This document shows positions 8,292 to 15,495 of a stretch of 38,075 nt of DNA, piece by piece. Each line of letters starts with the position of its first letter. Positions within the stretch are counted from its first letter, which is position 1. The notes below the pieces were generated by a model, which was not told the DNA's origin, did no database searches, and saw only the letters and a program-made list of their open reading frames with translations. This stretch comes from Mycobacterium sp. 852002-50816_SCH5313054-b (lineage in GTDB: Bacteria; Actinomycetota; Actinomycetes; Mycobacteriales; Mycobacteriaceae). The stretch covers positions 1 to 38,075 of the forward strand of contig NZ_LZIC01000132.1 of NCBI RefSeq assembly GCF_001667185.1, written 5' to 3'. The position numbers were made by a program, and so were the translations under genes.

Positions 8292-9743
8292 ATGCCTCGG
8301 TTTGTCGATCGCGTCGTCATTCACGCCCGGGCGGGTTCCGGCGGTAACGGCTGCGCGTCGGTCCACCGCGAGAAATTCAAGCCGCTCGGCGGCCCCGACG
8401 GGGGCAACGGTGGCCGCGGGGGCAGCATCGTCTTGGTCGTCGATCCGCAGGTGCACACCCTGCTGGACTTCCATTTCCATCCGCACGTCACCGCGCCCTC
8501 GGGCAAGCAGGGGATGGGCAACAACCGCGACGGCGCCGCCGGCTCGGACCTGGAAGTCAAGGTCCCCGACGGTACCGTGGTGCTGGATGAAAACGGCCGG
8601 CTGCTCGCTGATCTGGTGGGCGCGGGCACGCGGTTTGAGGCGGCCGCCGGTGGCCGCGGCGGCCTGGGCAACGCCGCGCTGGCATCGCGCGCCCGCAAGG
8701 CCCCGGGCTTCGCGCTGCTCGGCGAACCGGGGCAGTCCCGCGACCTGACGCTGGAGCTCAAGACCGTCGCGGACGTGGGGCTGATCGGGTTCCCCTCGGC
8801 CGGCAAATCTTCGCTGGTGTCCGCGATCTCGGCGGCCAAACCGAAGGTCGCCGACTACCCGTTCACCACGCTGGTGCCCAACCTCGGCGTGGTGTCGGCG
8901 GGGGAGCGCACCTTCACGATCGCCGATGTGCCGGGCCTGATCCCGGGCGCGTCGCAGGGCCGCGGGCTGGGCCTGGAATTCCTCCGGCACATCGAGCGGT
9001 GCGCCGTGCTGGTGCACGTCGTGGACTGCGCCACCGCCGAACCCGGCCGCGACCCCATCTCCGACATCGACGCGCTGGAAGCCGAGCTCGCCGCGTACAC
9101 CCCGACGCTGCAAGGTGACGCGGCGCTGGGCGACCTCGCCGAGCGGCCGCGCGCAGTGGTGCTCAACAAGATCGACGTGCCCGAGGCCCGCGAGCTCGCC
9201 GAATTCGTGCGCGACGAGATCGCCGAACGCGGCTGGCCGGTGTTTCTGGTATCGACTATCGCGCGGGAGGGCTTGCAGCCCTTGATCTTTGGGCTGTGGA
9301 AGATGATTTCGGAGTACAACGCCTCGCGGCCGCAGATCGTGCCGCGGCGCCCGGTGATTCGCCCGGTGCCCGTCGACGACAGCGGCTTCACCGTCGAGCC
9401 GGACGGCGAGGGCGGCTTTGTGGTCACCGGCGCGCGGCCCGAGCGCTGGGTGGGCCAGACCAACTTCGACAACGACGAAGCGGTGGGCTATCTGGCCGAC
9501 CGGCTGGCGCGCCTGGGTGTCGAGGAGGAACTGCTGCGGCTGGGTGCGCGGCCGGGCTGCGCCGTGACCATCGGGGAGATGACGTTCGACTGGGAGCCGC
9601 AAACCCCCGCGGGACAGCACGTCGCGTTGTCGGGCCGCGGCACCGATGTGCGGCTGGAACGCACCGATCGGGCCGGCGCCGCCGAGCGCAAGGCCGCCCG
9701 CCGCCAGCGCCGCCAACGCGATGCCGAGGACGGTGAAACGTAA
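8292..9743 (+). CDS. obg: Obg family GTPase
   Basis: Essential ribosome-associated GTPase involved in 50S maturation and stress adaptation; 483 residues from ATG 8292. This start is chosen over a TTG 15 nt upstream because GAGAGGA precedes it at the right spacing and MPRFVDRV is the usual N-terminus. The glycine-rich Obg fold covers about residues 2-159. The G domain shows G1 GFPSAGKSS (166-174), G3 DVPGLIPGASQGRGLG and G4 NKIDV. The C-terminal OCT domain (VEPDGEGGFVVTGARPERWV onward, about 360-440) is followed by an Arg-rich tail (RKAARRQRRQR). The stop overlaps the proB start by one base (TAATG). Confidence 0.96.
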   Translation: MPRFVDRVVIHARAGSGGNGCASVHREKFKPLGGPDGGNGGRGGSIVLVVDPQVHTLLDFHFHPHVTAPSGKQGMGNNRDGAAGSDLEVKVPDGTVVLDENGRLLADLVGAGTRFEAAAGGRGGLGNAALASRARKAPGFALLGEPGQSRDLTLELKTVADVGLIGFPSAGKSSLVSAISAAKPKVADYPFTTLVPNLGVVSAGERTFTIADVPGLIPGASQGRGLGLEFLRHIERCAVLVHVVDCATAEPGRDPISDIDALEAELAAYTPTLQGDAALGDLAERPRAVVLNKIDVPEARELAEFVRDEIAERGWPVFLVSTIAREGLQPLIFGLWKMISEYNASRPQIVPRRPVIRPVPVDDSGFTVEPDGEGGFVVTGARPERWVGQTNFDNDEAVGYLADRLARLGVEEELLRLGARPGCAVTIGEMTFDWEPQTPAGQHVALSGRGTDVRLERTDRAGAAERKAARRQRRQRDAEDGET

Positions 9744-10858
9744 TGACCGCCCAACGCGACGCGATCCGTACCGCGCGCAGCCTGGTGGTCAAGGTTGGGA
9801 CGAACGCGCTGACCACCCCGTCCGGGGTATTCGACTCCGGGCGGCTGGCCGGGCTGGCCGACGCGATCGAGGCCCGGATGAAGGCGGGCACCGACGTCGT
9901 CATCGTGTCGTCGGGCGCCATCGCCGCCGGCATCGAGCCGCTCGGACTATCACGTCGCCCACAGGATCTGGCGACCAAGCAGGCCGCGGCCAGCGTCGGA
10001 CAGGTGGCGCTGGTAAACGCGTGGAGTGCGGCGTTCGCCCGCTACGGACGCACCGTCGGGCAGGTGTTGCTGACCGCACACGACATCTCGGTGCGGGCCT
10101 CCCACACCAACGCTGCGCGCACCCTGGACCGGCTGCGCGCGCTGCACGCGGTGGCGATCGTCAACGAAAACGACACGGTGGCCACCAACGAGATCCGGTT
10201 CGGCGACAACGACCGGCTCTCGGCGCTGGTGGCCCACCTGGTCGGGGCCGACGCGTTGGTGCTGCTCTCCGACATCGACGGACTCTACGACTCCGATCCG
10301 CGAAAGACCAAGGGCGCCAGCTTCATACGCGAGGTGTCCGGCACGGCGGACCTGGACGGTGTGGTCGCCGGCCCGGGCAGCGACCTGGGCACCGGCGGCA
10401 TGGCGTCGAAGATGTCCTCGGCGCTGCTGGCCGCCGACGCCGGGGTCCCGGTGCTGCTGGCCGCCGCGTCCGACGCCGCGACGGCGCTCACCGACGCCTC
10501 AACCGGGACGGTGTTCGCCGCGCGGCCGGATCGGATGTCGGCCCGCCGGTTCTGGGTGCGTTATGCCGCCGAGGCGGCCGGTTCGCTGACCCTTGACGAG
10601 GGGGCGGTGCGCGCCGTGCTGCGACACCGCCGCTCGCTGCTGGCCGCGGGCATCACCACGGTCTCGGGGCGCTTCTACGCCGGCGACGTGGTCGAACTGC
10701 GCGGACCCGACGCGACCCTGGTGGCGCGCGGCGTGGTCGCCTTCGACGCCACCGAGCTGGCCACCATGATGGGCCGGTCGACGTCCGACCTGCCCGGCGA
10801 GCTGCGCCGGCCCGCGGTGCACGCCGACGACCTGGTTGCGGTGCAGCCGGCTAAGTAA
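9743..10858 (+). CDS. proB: Glutamate 5-kinase
   Basis: First enzyme of proline synthesis; phosphorylates glutamate to gamma-glutamyl phosphate, which ProA then reduces. 371 residues. The amino-acid-kinase domain covers about 1-255, with VVKVGTNALT near the start, VIVSSGAIAAG, the VAIVNENDTVA substrate loop and the GTGGMASKM nucleotide loop. A PUA domain covers about 275-360. PUA-containing enzymes of this kind are usually feedback-inhibited by proline. The ATG overlaps the obg stop by 1 bp. proA is not adjacent; it lies at 23130 in the same direction. The 3' end overlaps the convergent DUF5313 gene by 8 bp, so no terminator is present. Confidence 0.97.
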   Translation: MTAQRDAIRTARSLVVKVGTNALTTPSGVFDSGRLAGLADAIEARMKAGTDVVIVSSGAIAAGIEPLGLSRRPQDLATKQAAASVGQVALVNAWSAAFARYGRTVGQVLLTAHDISVRASHTNAARTLDRLRALHAVAIVNENDTVATNEIRFGDNDRLSALVAHLVGADALVLLSDIDGLYDSDPRKTKGASFIREVSGTADLDGVVAGPGSDLGTGGMASKMSSALLAADAGVPVLLAAASDAATALTDASTGTVFAARPDRMSARRFWVRYAAEAAGSLTLDEGAVRAVLRHRRSLLAAGITTVSGRFYAGDVVELRGPDATLVARGVVAFDATELATMMGRSTSDLPGELRRPAVHADDLVAVQPAK

Positions 10859-11282
10859 ACGGGTTGCTGTTGTCCTGCCACGCGGCCGATTCGGGACGCG
10901 GCCCGTAGCGGCGGGCGTAATCCTCATGCATCTTGGCCTGCTTCTTGTTTTTGAGCACGTCGACCAGGTTCGGGTCGATGCCATGCTGCGCCAGCCGGTG
11001 GCGGCGCCAGACCTTGTTCAGCGCAAGCGAAATCAGCACGGCCCAGATGTAGAGCGGCACCGTCATCTCGCTGTGCACGTACAGCGACGCGGGCAGCAGC
11101 CAGAAGGGCGCGAGAACGAACAGCGGAGGGATGGCCCACCGGATCAGGTGCCGGCGCACGGCCCCCTTGCCCGCCAGATCGTTGGCGACCCAGTCGCGCA
11201 TCGAGTCGGGTAGCTGCCGCCCGTACGAATAGGCGATGTATTGCCAGGGGTTGGGCCTTGCGCTGGTCGTGGATTTGGTCAC
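10851..11282 (-). CDS. DUF5313 membrane protein downstream of MarR regulator
   Basis: 143 residues, starting at GTG 11282 with GAGGAG 6-10 nt upstream. Two close hydrophobic helices lie at about residues 47-66 (IRWAIPPLFVLAPFWLLPAS) and 71-90 (EMTVPLYIWAVLISLALNKV). They are flanked by soluble basic ends, and the tail has RRHRLAQHG and YARRYGPRP segments. This matches the actinobacterial DUF5313 family, which has no known activity. It lies 17 bp after the stop of the MarR-family regulator on the same strand, so it is probably in that regulator's own transcript and controlled by it. Its 3' end overlaps proB by 8 bp tail to tail. Confidence 0.8.
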   Translation of the reverse strand: MTKSTTSARPNPWQYIAYSYGRQLPDSMRDWVANDLAGKGAVRRHLIRWAIPPLFVLAPFWLLPASLYVHSEMTVPLYIWAVLISLALNKVWRRHRLAQHGIDPNLVDVLKNKKQAKMHEDYARRYGPRPESAAWQDNSNPFT

Positions 11283-11299
11283 GGTGGCTCCTCAGGGGT

Positions 11300-11791
11300 T
11301 CAGGTCTGCAAGGCGCCGGCTGCCAGGGCGGCCGCGTTGATTCGGGTGAGCACCTGGTGCAGGTGCCGCAGTTCGTCCATGTCGACGCCCAGCCGTGCCA
11401 CCACGGCCGGCGGAATCTGCAGCGCACGCCGGCGTAGGGCGGCGCCGGCGGCGGCGAGTTTGACGTCGGTCGAGCGCTCATCGACGGCGTTGCGGGTACG
11501 GGTGATCAGCCCGAGCGCCTCCAGGCGCTTGAGCATCGGTGACAGCGTGGCCGAATCCATTTGCAACGTGGTGGCGATCTCCTTGACCGACAGCGGTTTC
11601 TGCCGTCGCGCTGGTGTCTTGTGATGATCCCAGAGCGTCAGCATCACCAGATACTGGGGATGGGTCAGGCCCAGCGGCTCCAACAGCGGCCGGTAGACCG
11701 CCAAAACGGCGCGGTTGGTGACGCTCAGCGCGAAACAGACCTGTTGTTCGAGGGCGAGCGGGTCGACGTCGGATGCGATCGGTGCGGCCAC
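11300..11791 (-). CDS. MarR family regulator, OhrR-like (redox cysteine present)
   Basis: 163-residue winged-helix repressor. The N-terminal block LEQQVCFALSVTNRAV with Cys19, followed by YRPLLEPLGLTHPQYLVML, closely follows the OhrR subfamily, in which this cysteine is oxidised by organic hydroperoxides and DNA is released. The recognition region is about residues 70-105 (SVKEIATTLQMDSATLSPMLKRLEALGLI), and the wing carries DERSTDVKL. One tyrosine that helps sense peroxide in B. subtilis OhrR appears as histidine here (THPQY instead of TYPQY), which could change sensitivity. No ohr peroxidase gene is in the window; the co-transcribed gene is DUF5313. Translation starts at GTG 11791, likely leaderless. 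A perfect palindrome lies over its promoter, implying autorepression. Confidence 0.88.
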   Translation of the reverse strand: MAAPIASDVDPLALEQQVCFALSVTNRAVLAVYRPLLEPLGLTHPQYLVMLTLWDHHKTPARRQKPLSVKEIATTLQMDSATLSPMLKRLEALGLITRTRNAVDERSTDVKLAAAGAALRRRALQIPPAVVARLGVDMDELRHLHQVLTRINAAALAAGALQT

Positions 11792-11797
11792 ATTTAT

Positions 11798-11828
11798 ACC
11801 GTACGCTAATAGTTAGGACACTAACTAT
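11798..11828 (-). promoter_or_regulatory. Promoter and palindromic operator of the MarR gene
   Basis: On the minus strand a -10 TACGGT (plus-strand 11798-11803) lies 6 nt before the GTG start, so the mRNA is probably leaderless. Directly upstream, 11809-11828 holds a perfect inverted repeat: ATAGTTAG, spacer GACA, CTAACTAT. It covers the -35/spacer region, where a bound MarR dimer would block RNA polymerase. The TTAG-N4-CTAA core is a common MarR-type half-site layout. The assignment to this regulator is inferred from position. Confidence 0.75.
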
Positions 11829-11953
11829 GTTGCGTGGGTCACAGGGGGTTATTCGCCACGGTGGTACCGGCGTCCGGGGACCACCCTTAGTGTGGGCGCA
11901 AGCCGATCCCTGCCGCGCTGAGACTGATGTGGCGGATGCGACCGAACGGGCCC

Positions 11954-12604
11954 TCAGCTCGGCGGCATCGCCTTGAGATACAAGCTGCTCCAAATGATTT
12001 GGGCCAGCGCCTCGGCCAGCTCCGCATCGTAGGAGTCGGGAGCGCTCGGAAGATTCTGGTGGCAGGCCCGCTCGACCATCCAGGTCAGTGCGCTGGCCGT
12101 GGCGGTCGCGGGCAGCTCGGGGCGGATGGAGCCGTCGGCCTGGCCGTCCTCGATCACGCGGGTAACCCGCCCGGTGATGGCGGTCAGCAGGTTTTGATAG
12201 GTCGCGCCGACCACCGGGTCGTAGCCGGCCATCTCGTTGAGCGCGACGAGCACCGGTTGATGACGCCGGTAGCCGGCGACCAGGCCCGTCGTCGCGGCGC
12301 GGACGTCCGCGGGGTCGTGCCGCCACGCCACGCTCCACCAGCGGTCCGCCCTGTCGGCGAGGTCGGCGAACACCTGGCCGGCCAGGCGGCGCAGCAGGTG
12401 GCCCTTGTCCTCGAAGTAGATGTAGAAGCTGGCTCGCGAGATGCCGGCCGCGCCCGACAGCCGGTCCACGCTCAGCTCGGTGAAGCTGGCGCCGTCGCGC
12501 ATCAGCCGCTCGGTGGCCTCCAGCAAGCGGCGCTCCAGTTGCTCTCGCCGCTGCTGGCGCCCCTGTTCGCGATTGGCCTGCGCCTTTCGGGTGACCGACG
12601 GCAT
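11954..12604 (-). CDS. TetR family transcriptional regulator (divergent to P450)
   Basis: 216 residues. The N-terminal helix-turn-helix is at about residues 25-72, with LLEATERLMRD, the LSVDRLSGAAGISRASFYIYFEDKGHLL recognition block typical of TetR, and a variable all-helical ligand domain after it. It starts at ATG 12604, and a -10 TATGCT sits exactly 6 nt upstream, so the mRNA is probably leaderless. It is transcribed away from the cytochrome P450 gene, with 102 bp between the starts. The shared intergenic region contains a perfect palindrome within the P450 promoter. It most likely represses the P450 and itself, responding to the P450 substrate or a related lipid or xenobiotic. The ligand is not known. 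Confidence 0.9.
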   Translation of the reverse strand: MPSVTRKAQANREQGRQQRREQLERRLLEATERLMRDGASFTELSVDRLSGAAGISRASFYIYFEDKGHLLRRLAGQVFADLADRADRWWSVAWRHDPADVRAATTGLVAGYRRHQPVLVALNEMAGYDPVVGATYQNLLTAITGRVTRVIEDGQADGSIRPELPATATASALTWMVERACHQNLPSAPDSYDAELAEALAQIIWSSLYLKAMPPS

Positions 12605-12610
12605 TTGCCC

Positions 12611-12677
12611 AGCATAGCCGGGGGGCTAACACGTTGACTAGACACTATGTCTAGGCATATTGTCGGACACAACGTGT
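12611..12677. promoter_or_regulatory. Divergent tetR / P450 promoters with operator
   Basis: For the P450 there is a near-consensus promoter: -35 TTGACT (12634-12639), 18-bp spacer, -10 TATTGT (12658-12663). For tetR the -10 TATGCT reads on the minus strand at 12611-12616. A perfect inverted repeat CTAGACA-CTA-TGTCTAG (12638-12654) sits inside the P450 promoter spacer. A second, wider pair ACACGTTG (12629-12636) and CAACGTGT (12670-12677) flanks it. A TetR dimer on the inner repeat would block the P450 promoter. A GGAGG ribosome binding site (12696-12700) precedes the P450 ATG. Confidence 0.78.
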
Positions 12678-12706
12678 GACCGGGGTCATAACCGGGGAGG
12701 AGCAAC

Positions 12707-13975
12707 ATGACGGTGACGACGGGCAGGCCTGGCGGGTCCCGCGCCTACGACGCGATCGACCTGTCGTCGCGCGCGTTCTGGTCCACGACCGCGGCGGAGC
12801 GGGAACGTTCGTTCGCGGCGCTGCGCGCCGAGCGCCCGGTGAGCTGGCACCCGCCGGTGGAAGACGCCCTGATGCCCGACCCCGACGACCCCGGCTACTG
12901 GGCCGTCACCCGGCGCTCCGACATCGTCGCGGTCAGCCGCACCAACGAGGTGTTCCTGTCCGGCAGGGGGGTGATCTTCGAGAGCGTCCCGGTGGAGCTG
13001 CTCGAGGCGTCGCAGTCCTTCCTGGCGATGGACCCGCCGCGGCACACCACGCTGCGCAAGCTCGTCAGCGCCGCGTTCACCCCGCGGCAGGTGCGCCGCA
13101 TCGAGGACTCGATCAAGTTGAACGCCAGGACCGTCGTCGACGAGCTCCGGGCCGCCGGCAGCGGTGCCGACTTCGTCGAGCAGTGCGCCAAACAGCTGCC
13201 GATGCGCACGCTCTCGGACATGGTGGGCATTCCGGAGTCCGAGCGTGAGCAGGTGGCGCGCGCCGCCGACGCGCTGGTGTCGTGGGCCGATCCCGTTTAC
13301 CTCGCCGGTCGCAACCCGCTGGAGGTGTTGGTCGAAAACCAGATGTATCTGCACCAGGTCGCCGGCGCCCTGGCCGCCGAGCGCCGCGAGCGGCCCGGCG
13401 ACGACCTGTTCAGCGGCCTGGTGAACGCCGAGGTGGACGGCGATCGGCTGACCGACGCGGACGTGTCGGCGTTCTTCGTGCTGCTGGCCGTGGCCGGCAA
13501 TGACACCACCCGGCAGACCACTAGCCACGCGATGAAGGCGCTCACCGACTTCGGAGACCAACGGGCGTGGTTGCTCGAGGATTTCGACAACCGTATCGGT
13601 ACGGCTGTCGAGGAGTTCGTCCGATGGGCCACGCCCGTGATGACCTTCCGCCGCACGGCAGCAACGGATTTCGAGCTGGGCGGCCAACACATCCAGGCCG
13701 GGGAGAAGGTGGTGATGTTCTACCCGTCCGGTAACTGGGACACCGAAGCGTTCGACCATCCGGAGCGTGTCGACCTGAGCCGCAGCCCCAATCCGCACGT
13801 CGGCTTCGGCGGCGGCGGGGTGCACTTCTGCCTCGGCGCGAATGTGGCCCGTGCGCAGCTGCGCGCCATCTTCGGCGAGCTGCTCGGTCAGCTGCCGGAA
13901 ATTCAGGCGGGCGAGCCGACCTACGTGGCGGGCAATTTCATCCACGCCATCCGCAGCATGCCCTGCACGTTCTAA
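12707..13975 (+). CDS. Cytochrome P450
   Basis: Heme-thiolate monooxygenase of 422 residues, with no membrane anchor, as usual for bacterial P450s that take electrons from ferredoxin. The I-helix oxygen-activation motif is AGNDTT (263-268), the K-helix ExxR is Glu303-Arg306, and the heme loop FGGGGVHFCLG has the ligand Cys375. DPPRHTTLRKLVSAAFTPR is the conserved C-helix segment. The I-helix motif and overall look recall mycobacterial sterol/lipid P450s such as the CYP124/125/142 group, but I cannot assign a CYP number. No ferredoxin gene is next to it. It is transcribed divergently from a TetR regulator that likely controls it. Its stop overlaps the convergent sirtuin gene by 4 bp. The substrate is unknown. 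Confidence 0.93.
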   Translation: MTVTTGRPGGSRAYDAIDLSSRAFWSTTAAERERSFAALRAERPVSWHPPVEDALMPDPDDPGYWAVTRRSDIVAVSRTNEVFLSGRGVIFESVPVELLEASQSFLAMDPPRHTTLRKLVSAAFTPRQVRRIEDSIKLNARTVVDELRAAGSGADFVEQCAKQLPMRTLSDMVGIPESEREQVARAADALVSWADPVYLAGRNPLEVLVENQMYLHQVAGALAAERRERPGDDLFSGLVNAEVDGDRLTDADVSAFFVLLAVAGNDTTRQTTSHAMKALTDFGDQRAWLLEDFDNRIGTAVEEFVRWATPVMTFRRTAATDFELGGQHIQAGEKVVMFYPSGNWDTEAFDHPERVDLSRSPNPHVGFGGGGVHFCLGANVARAQLRAIFGELLGQLPEIQAGEPTYVAGNFIHAIRSMPCTF

Positions 13976-14805
13976 CGGACGGCCAGGGGCGCCAGTTCGT
14001 CGAGGAGCAGCGCCAGCAACTCGGAGCAGCCGCCGTCGACCTTCACGGTGGCCAGGTCGTCGCCGCGGGTCGGCCCGCGGTTGATGATCGCGACCGGGAT
14101 GCCCCGCGCCGCGGCGTGGCGCACGAATCGGTAGCCGGAGAACACGGTCAGCGACGAGCCGGCGACCAGCAGCGCCTCGGACCGATCGACCAGTGCGAAC
14201 GCCTCGGCCACAACGTCTTTGGGAACGCTCTCGCCGAAGTAGACGATGTCCGGCTTGAGCATGCCGCCGCAGCGTGGGCAGTCGAGGTAGCGAAACGACG
14301 CGGTGTCGGAAACGGCGGCGTCGGCGTCGGGGGCCACGGCCAGCCCGCCGACCGCCTCGGCGCGCTCGATGAATCCCGGGTTGAGCGCCTCGAGTTGGTC
14401 GGCGAGTGCGGCCCGGCCCAGGGCGTAGCCGCAGCCCAGGCACACCACCCGCGCGTAGGTGCCGTGCAGGTCGACGACGTTTCGGCTGCCGGCCTTGGCA
14501 TGCAGCAGGTCGACGTTCTGGGTGATCACGCCGGTCACCACCGACGCGCGCTCCAGCGCGGCCAGGGCCCGGTGCCCGGCGTTGGGCGCGGTGTCGTGCA
14601 TGTGTCGCCGGCCGACGTGGTTGCGCGCCCAATATCGTTGGCGGAAGCCCGGATCCGATGTGAACTGTTGGATGGTCATGGGATTGCTCGGCGGCGAATC
14701 GGGGCCGCGGTAGTCGGGAATGCCGGAGTCGGTGGAGATCCCGGCCCCGGTCAGCACGGCGACGCGGCGACCGGCCAGCAGCGCGACTAGTTCGGGGGCG
14801 TCCAC
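13972..14805 (-). CDS. Sir2 family NAD-dependent deacylase (SIRT4-like, class II)
   Basis: Removes acyl groups from lysine, or transfers ADP-ribose, with consumption of NAD and release of nicotinamide. I place the start at GTG 14805 (277 residues), because MDAPELVALL leads straight into the fold and a -10 TACCCT lies 6 nt upstream. An in-frame ATG at 14871 would add 22 atypical residues. Motifs: NAD-binding GAGIST (20-25), TQNVD (95-99), catalytic His114 in DLHGT, and zinc ligands Cys122/Cys125 and Cys176/Cys179. The TQNVDLLHAKAGSRNVVDLHG stretch resembles the SIRT4/class II branch rather than the deacetylase CobB. That branch is often a weak deacetylase, so lipoamidase or ADP-ribosyl activity is possible. 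nadE lies two genes away. Confidence 0.92.
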   Translation of the reverse strand: MDAPELVALLAGRRVAVLTGAGISTDSGIPDYRGPDSPPSNPMTIQQFTSDPGFRQRYWARNHVGRRHMHDTAPNAGHRALAALERASVVTGVITQNVDLLHAKAGSRNVVDLHGTYARVVCLGCGYALGRAALADQLEALNPGFIERAEAVGGLAVAPDADAAVSDTASFRYLDCPRCGGMLKPDIVYFGESVPKDVVAEAFALVDRSEALLVAGSSLTVFSGYRFVRHAAARGIPVAIINRGPTRGDDLATVKVDGGCSELLALLLDELAPLAVR

Positions 14806-14817
14806 GCCTCGAGGGTA
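14806..14817 (-). promoter_or_regulatory. -10 box for a leaderless sirtuin transcript
   Basis: Minus-strand TACCCT (plus-strand 14812-14817) ends 6 nt before the GTG at 14805. This spacing matches the other leaderless candidates in the window. There is no good Shine-Dalgarno, which supports the chosen start. Confidence 0.5.
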
Positions 14818-14896
14818 GTGCTCCGCGCGAAGGCGCGTGTTTGTACGCCGACACGCCGATAGAGCCGGCATTCTGCGGCCCCTCGCGCCGGTCTTG

Positions 14897-15436
14897 TTAA
14901 CCGAGGCACTCGGCCGCGGTGGTGAGCTCCGCGGACATGTTCTGCTCCATCATCCTCAGCGCCGCGTTGCCCAGCTCCGCGTCGATGTGGGCGACGGCGT
15001 CGGTGGGGATCACGACGGGGAAGTGGCGCACGTAGGCGTCGAGGGCGGTGTAGAGGATGCACTGCTCGGTGACCTGCCCGGTGAGGATCAACCGCTTGGT
15101 TTCCAGGCGGCCGAGCAGATACGCCAGCGCCGTCGCGTAGAAGGCGCTGTGCCGGACCTTGGTCATCACCCGGCACTCGTCGGCCGGCAGGATCGGCTTG
15201 ACCAGATCGGGCCTCGCCCCGTCGAGCGCGGAGCCGACGATGTCGGAGAACTGAGCGGCGAAGTCGCCGTAGTTGTCGTTGACGTAGATCAGGTCGACGC
15301 CGTCGGCCTGACGCGCGCGGCGGACCAGCTCGGCGAGCGGGTCCATGACTTTTTCGACATTGGGTATGAGTTCTTCGGCGTCGGGATGCTGATACGTATT
15401 CATCATGTCGACCACTACGACAGCGGTATCGCTCAT
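14897..15436 (-). CDS. Isochorismatase-fold cysteine hydrolase
   Basis: 179 residues of the isochorismatase-like superfamily, which includes nicotinamidases, carbamoylases and isochorismatases. The catalytic triad is complete: Asp10 (VVDMMNTY), Lys93 (VMTKVRHSAF) and Cys126 (GQVTEQCILY), with the cis-peptide segment before the cysteine. The histidine/aspartate metal site of PncA-type nicotinamidases is not visible; the equivalent stretch reads YVNDNYGDF. So although it lies between a sirtuin and nadE, a nicotinamidase role is doubtful, and an amide or carbamoyl substrate fits as well. It is divergent from nadE with only 59 bp between start codons. The sirtuin follows 91 bp downstream on the same strand, probably with its own promoter. 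Confidence 0.88.
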   Translation of the reverse strand: MSDTAVVVVDMMNTYQHPDAEELIPNVEKVMDPLAELVRRARQADGVDLIYVNDNYGDFAAQFSDIVGSALDGARPDLVKPILPADECRVMTKVRHSAFYATALAYLLGRLETKRLILTGQVTEQCILYTALDAYVRHFPVVIPTDAVAHIDAELGNAALRMMEQNMSAELTTAAECLG

Positions 15437-15495
15437 ACCGTTGGGGATACCCGACGGGCACGGGTTGACACTGCTCAGGGGACAATGGGGGTGCG

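Noticed and set aside
11773..11976. Small plus-strand ORF over the MarR promoter
   Set aside because: It reads through the operator and into the tetR 3' end, has no ribosome binding site and no known features.
14897..15436. Annotation of the hydrolase as nicotinamidase (pncA)
   Set aside because: The catalytic triad fits the superfamily, but the metal-binding His/Asp motif of PncA is not visible and the neighbours alone are not enough.
15465..15486. TTGACA with GACAAT as the nadE promoter
   Set aside because: Only 10 bp separate the two boxes, too short for SigA; nothing suitable lies 17-18 bp downstream of TTGACA.
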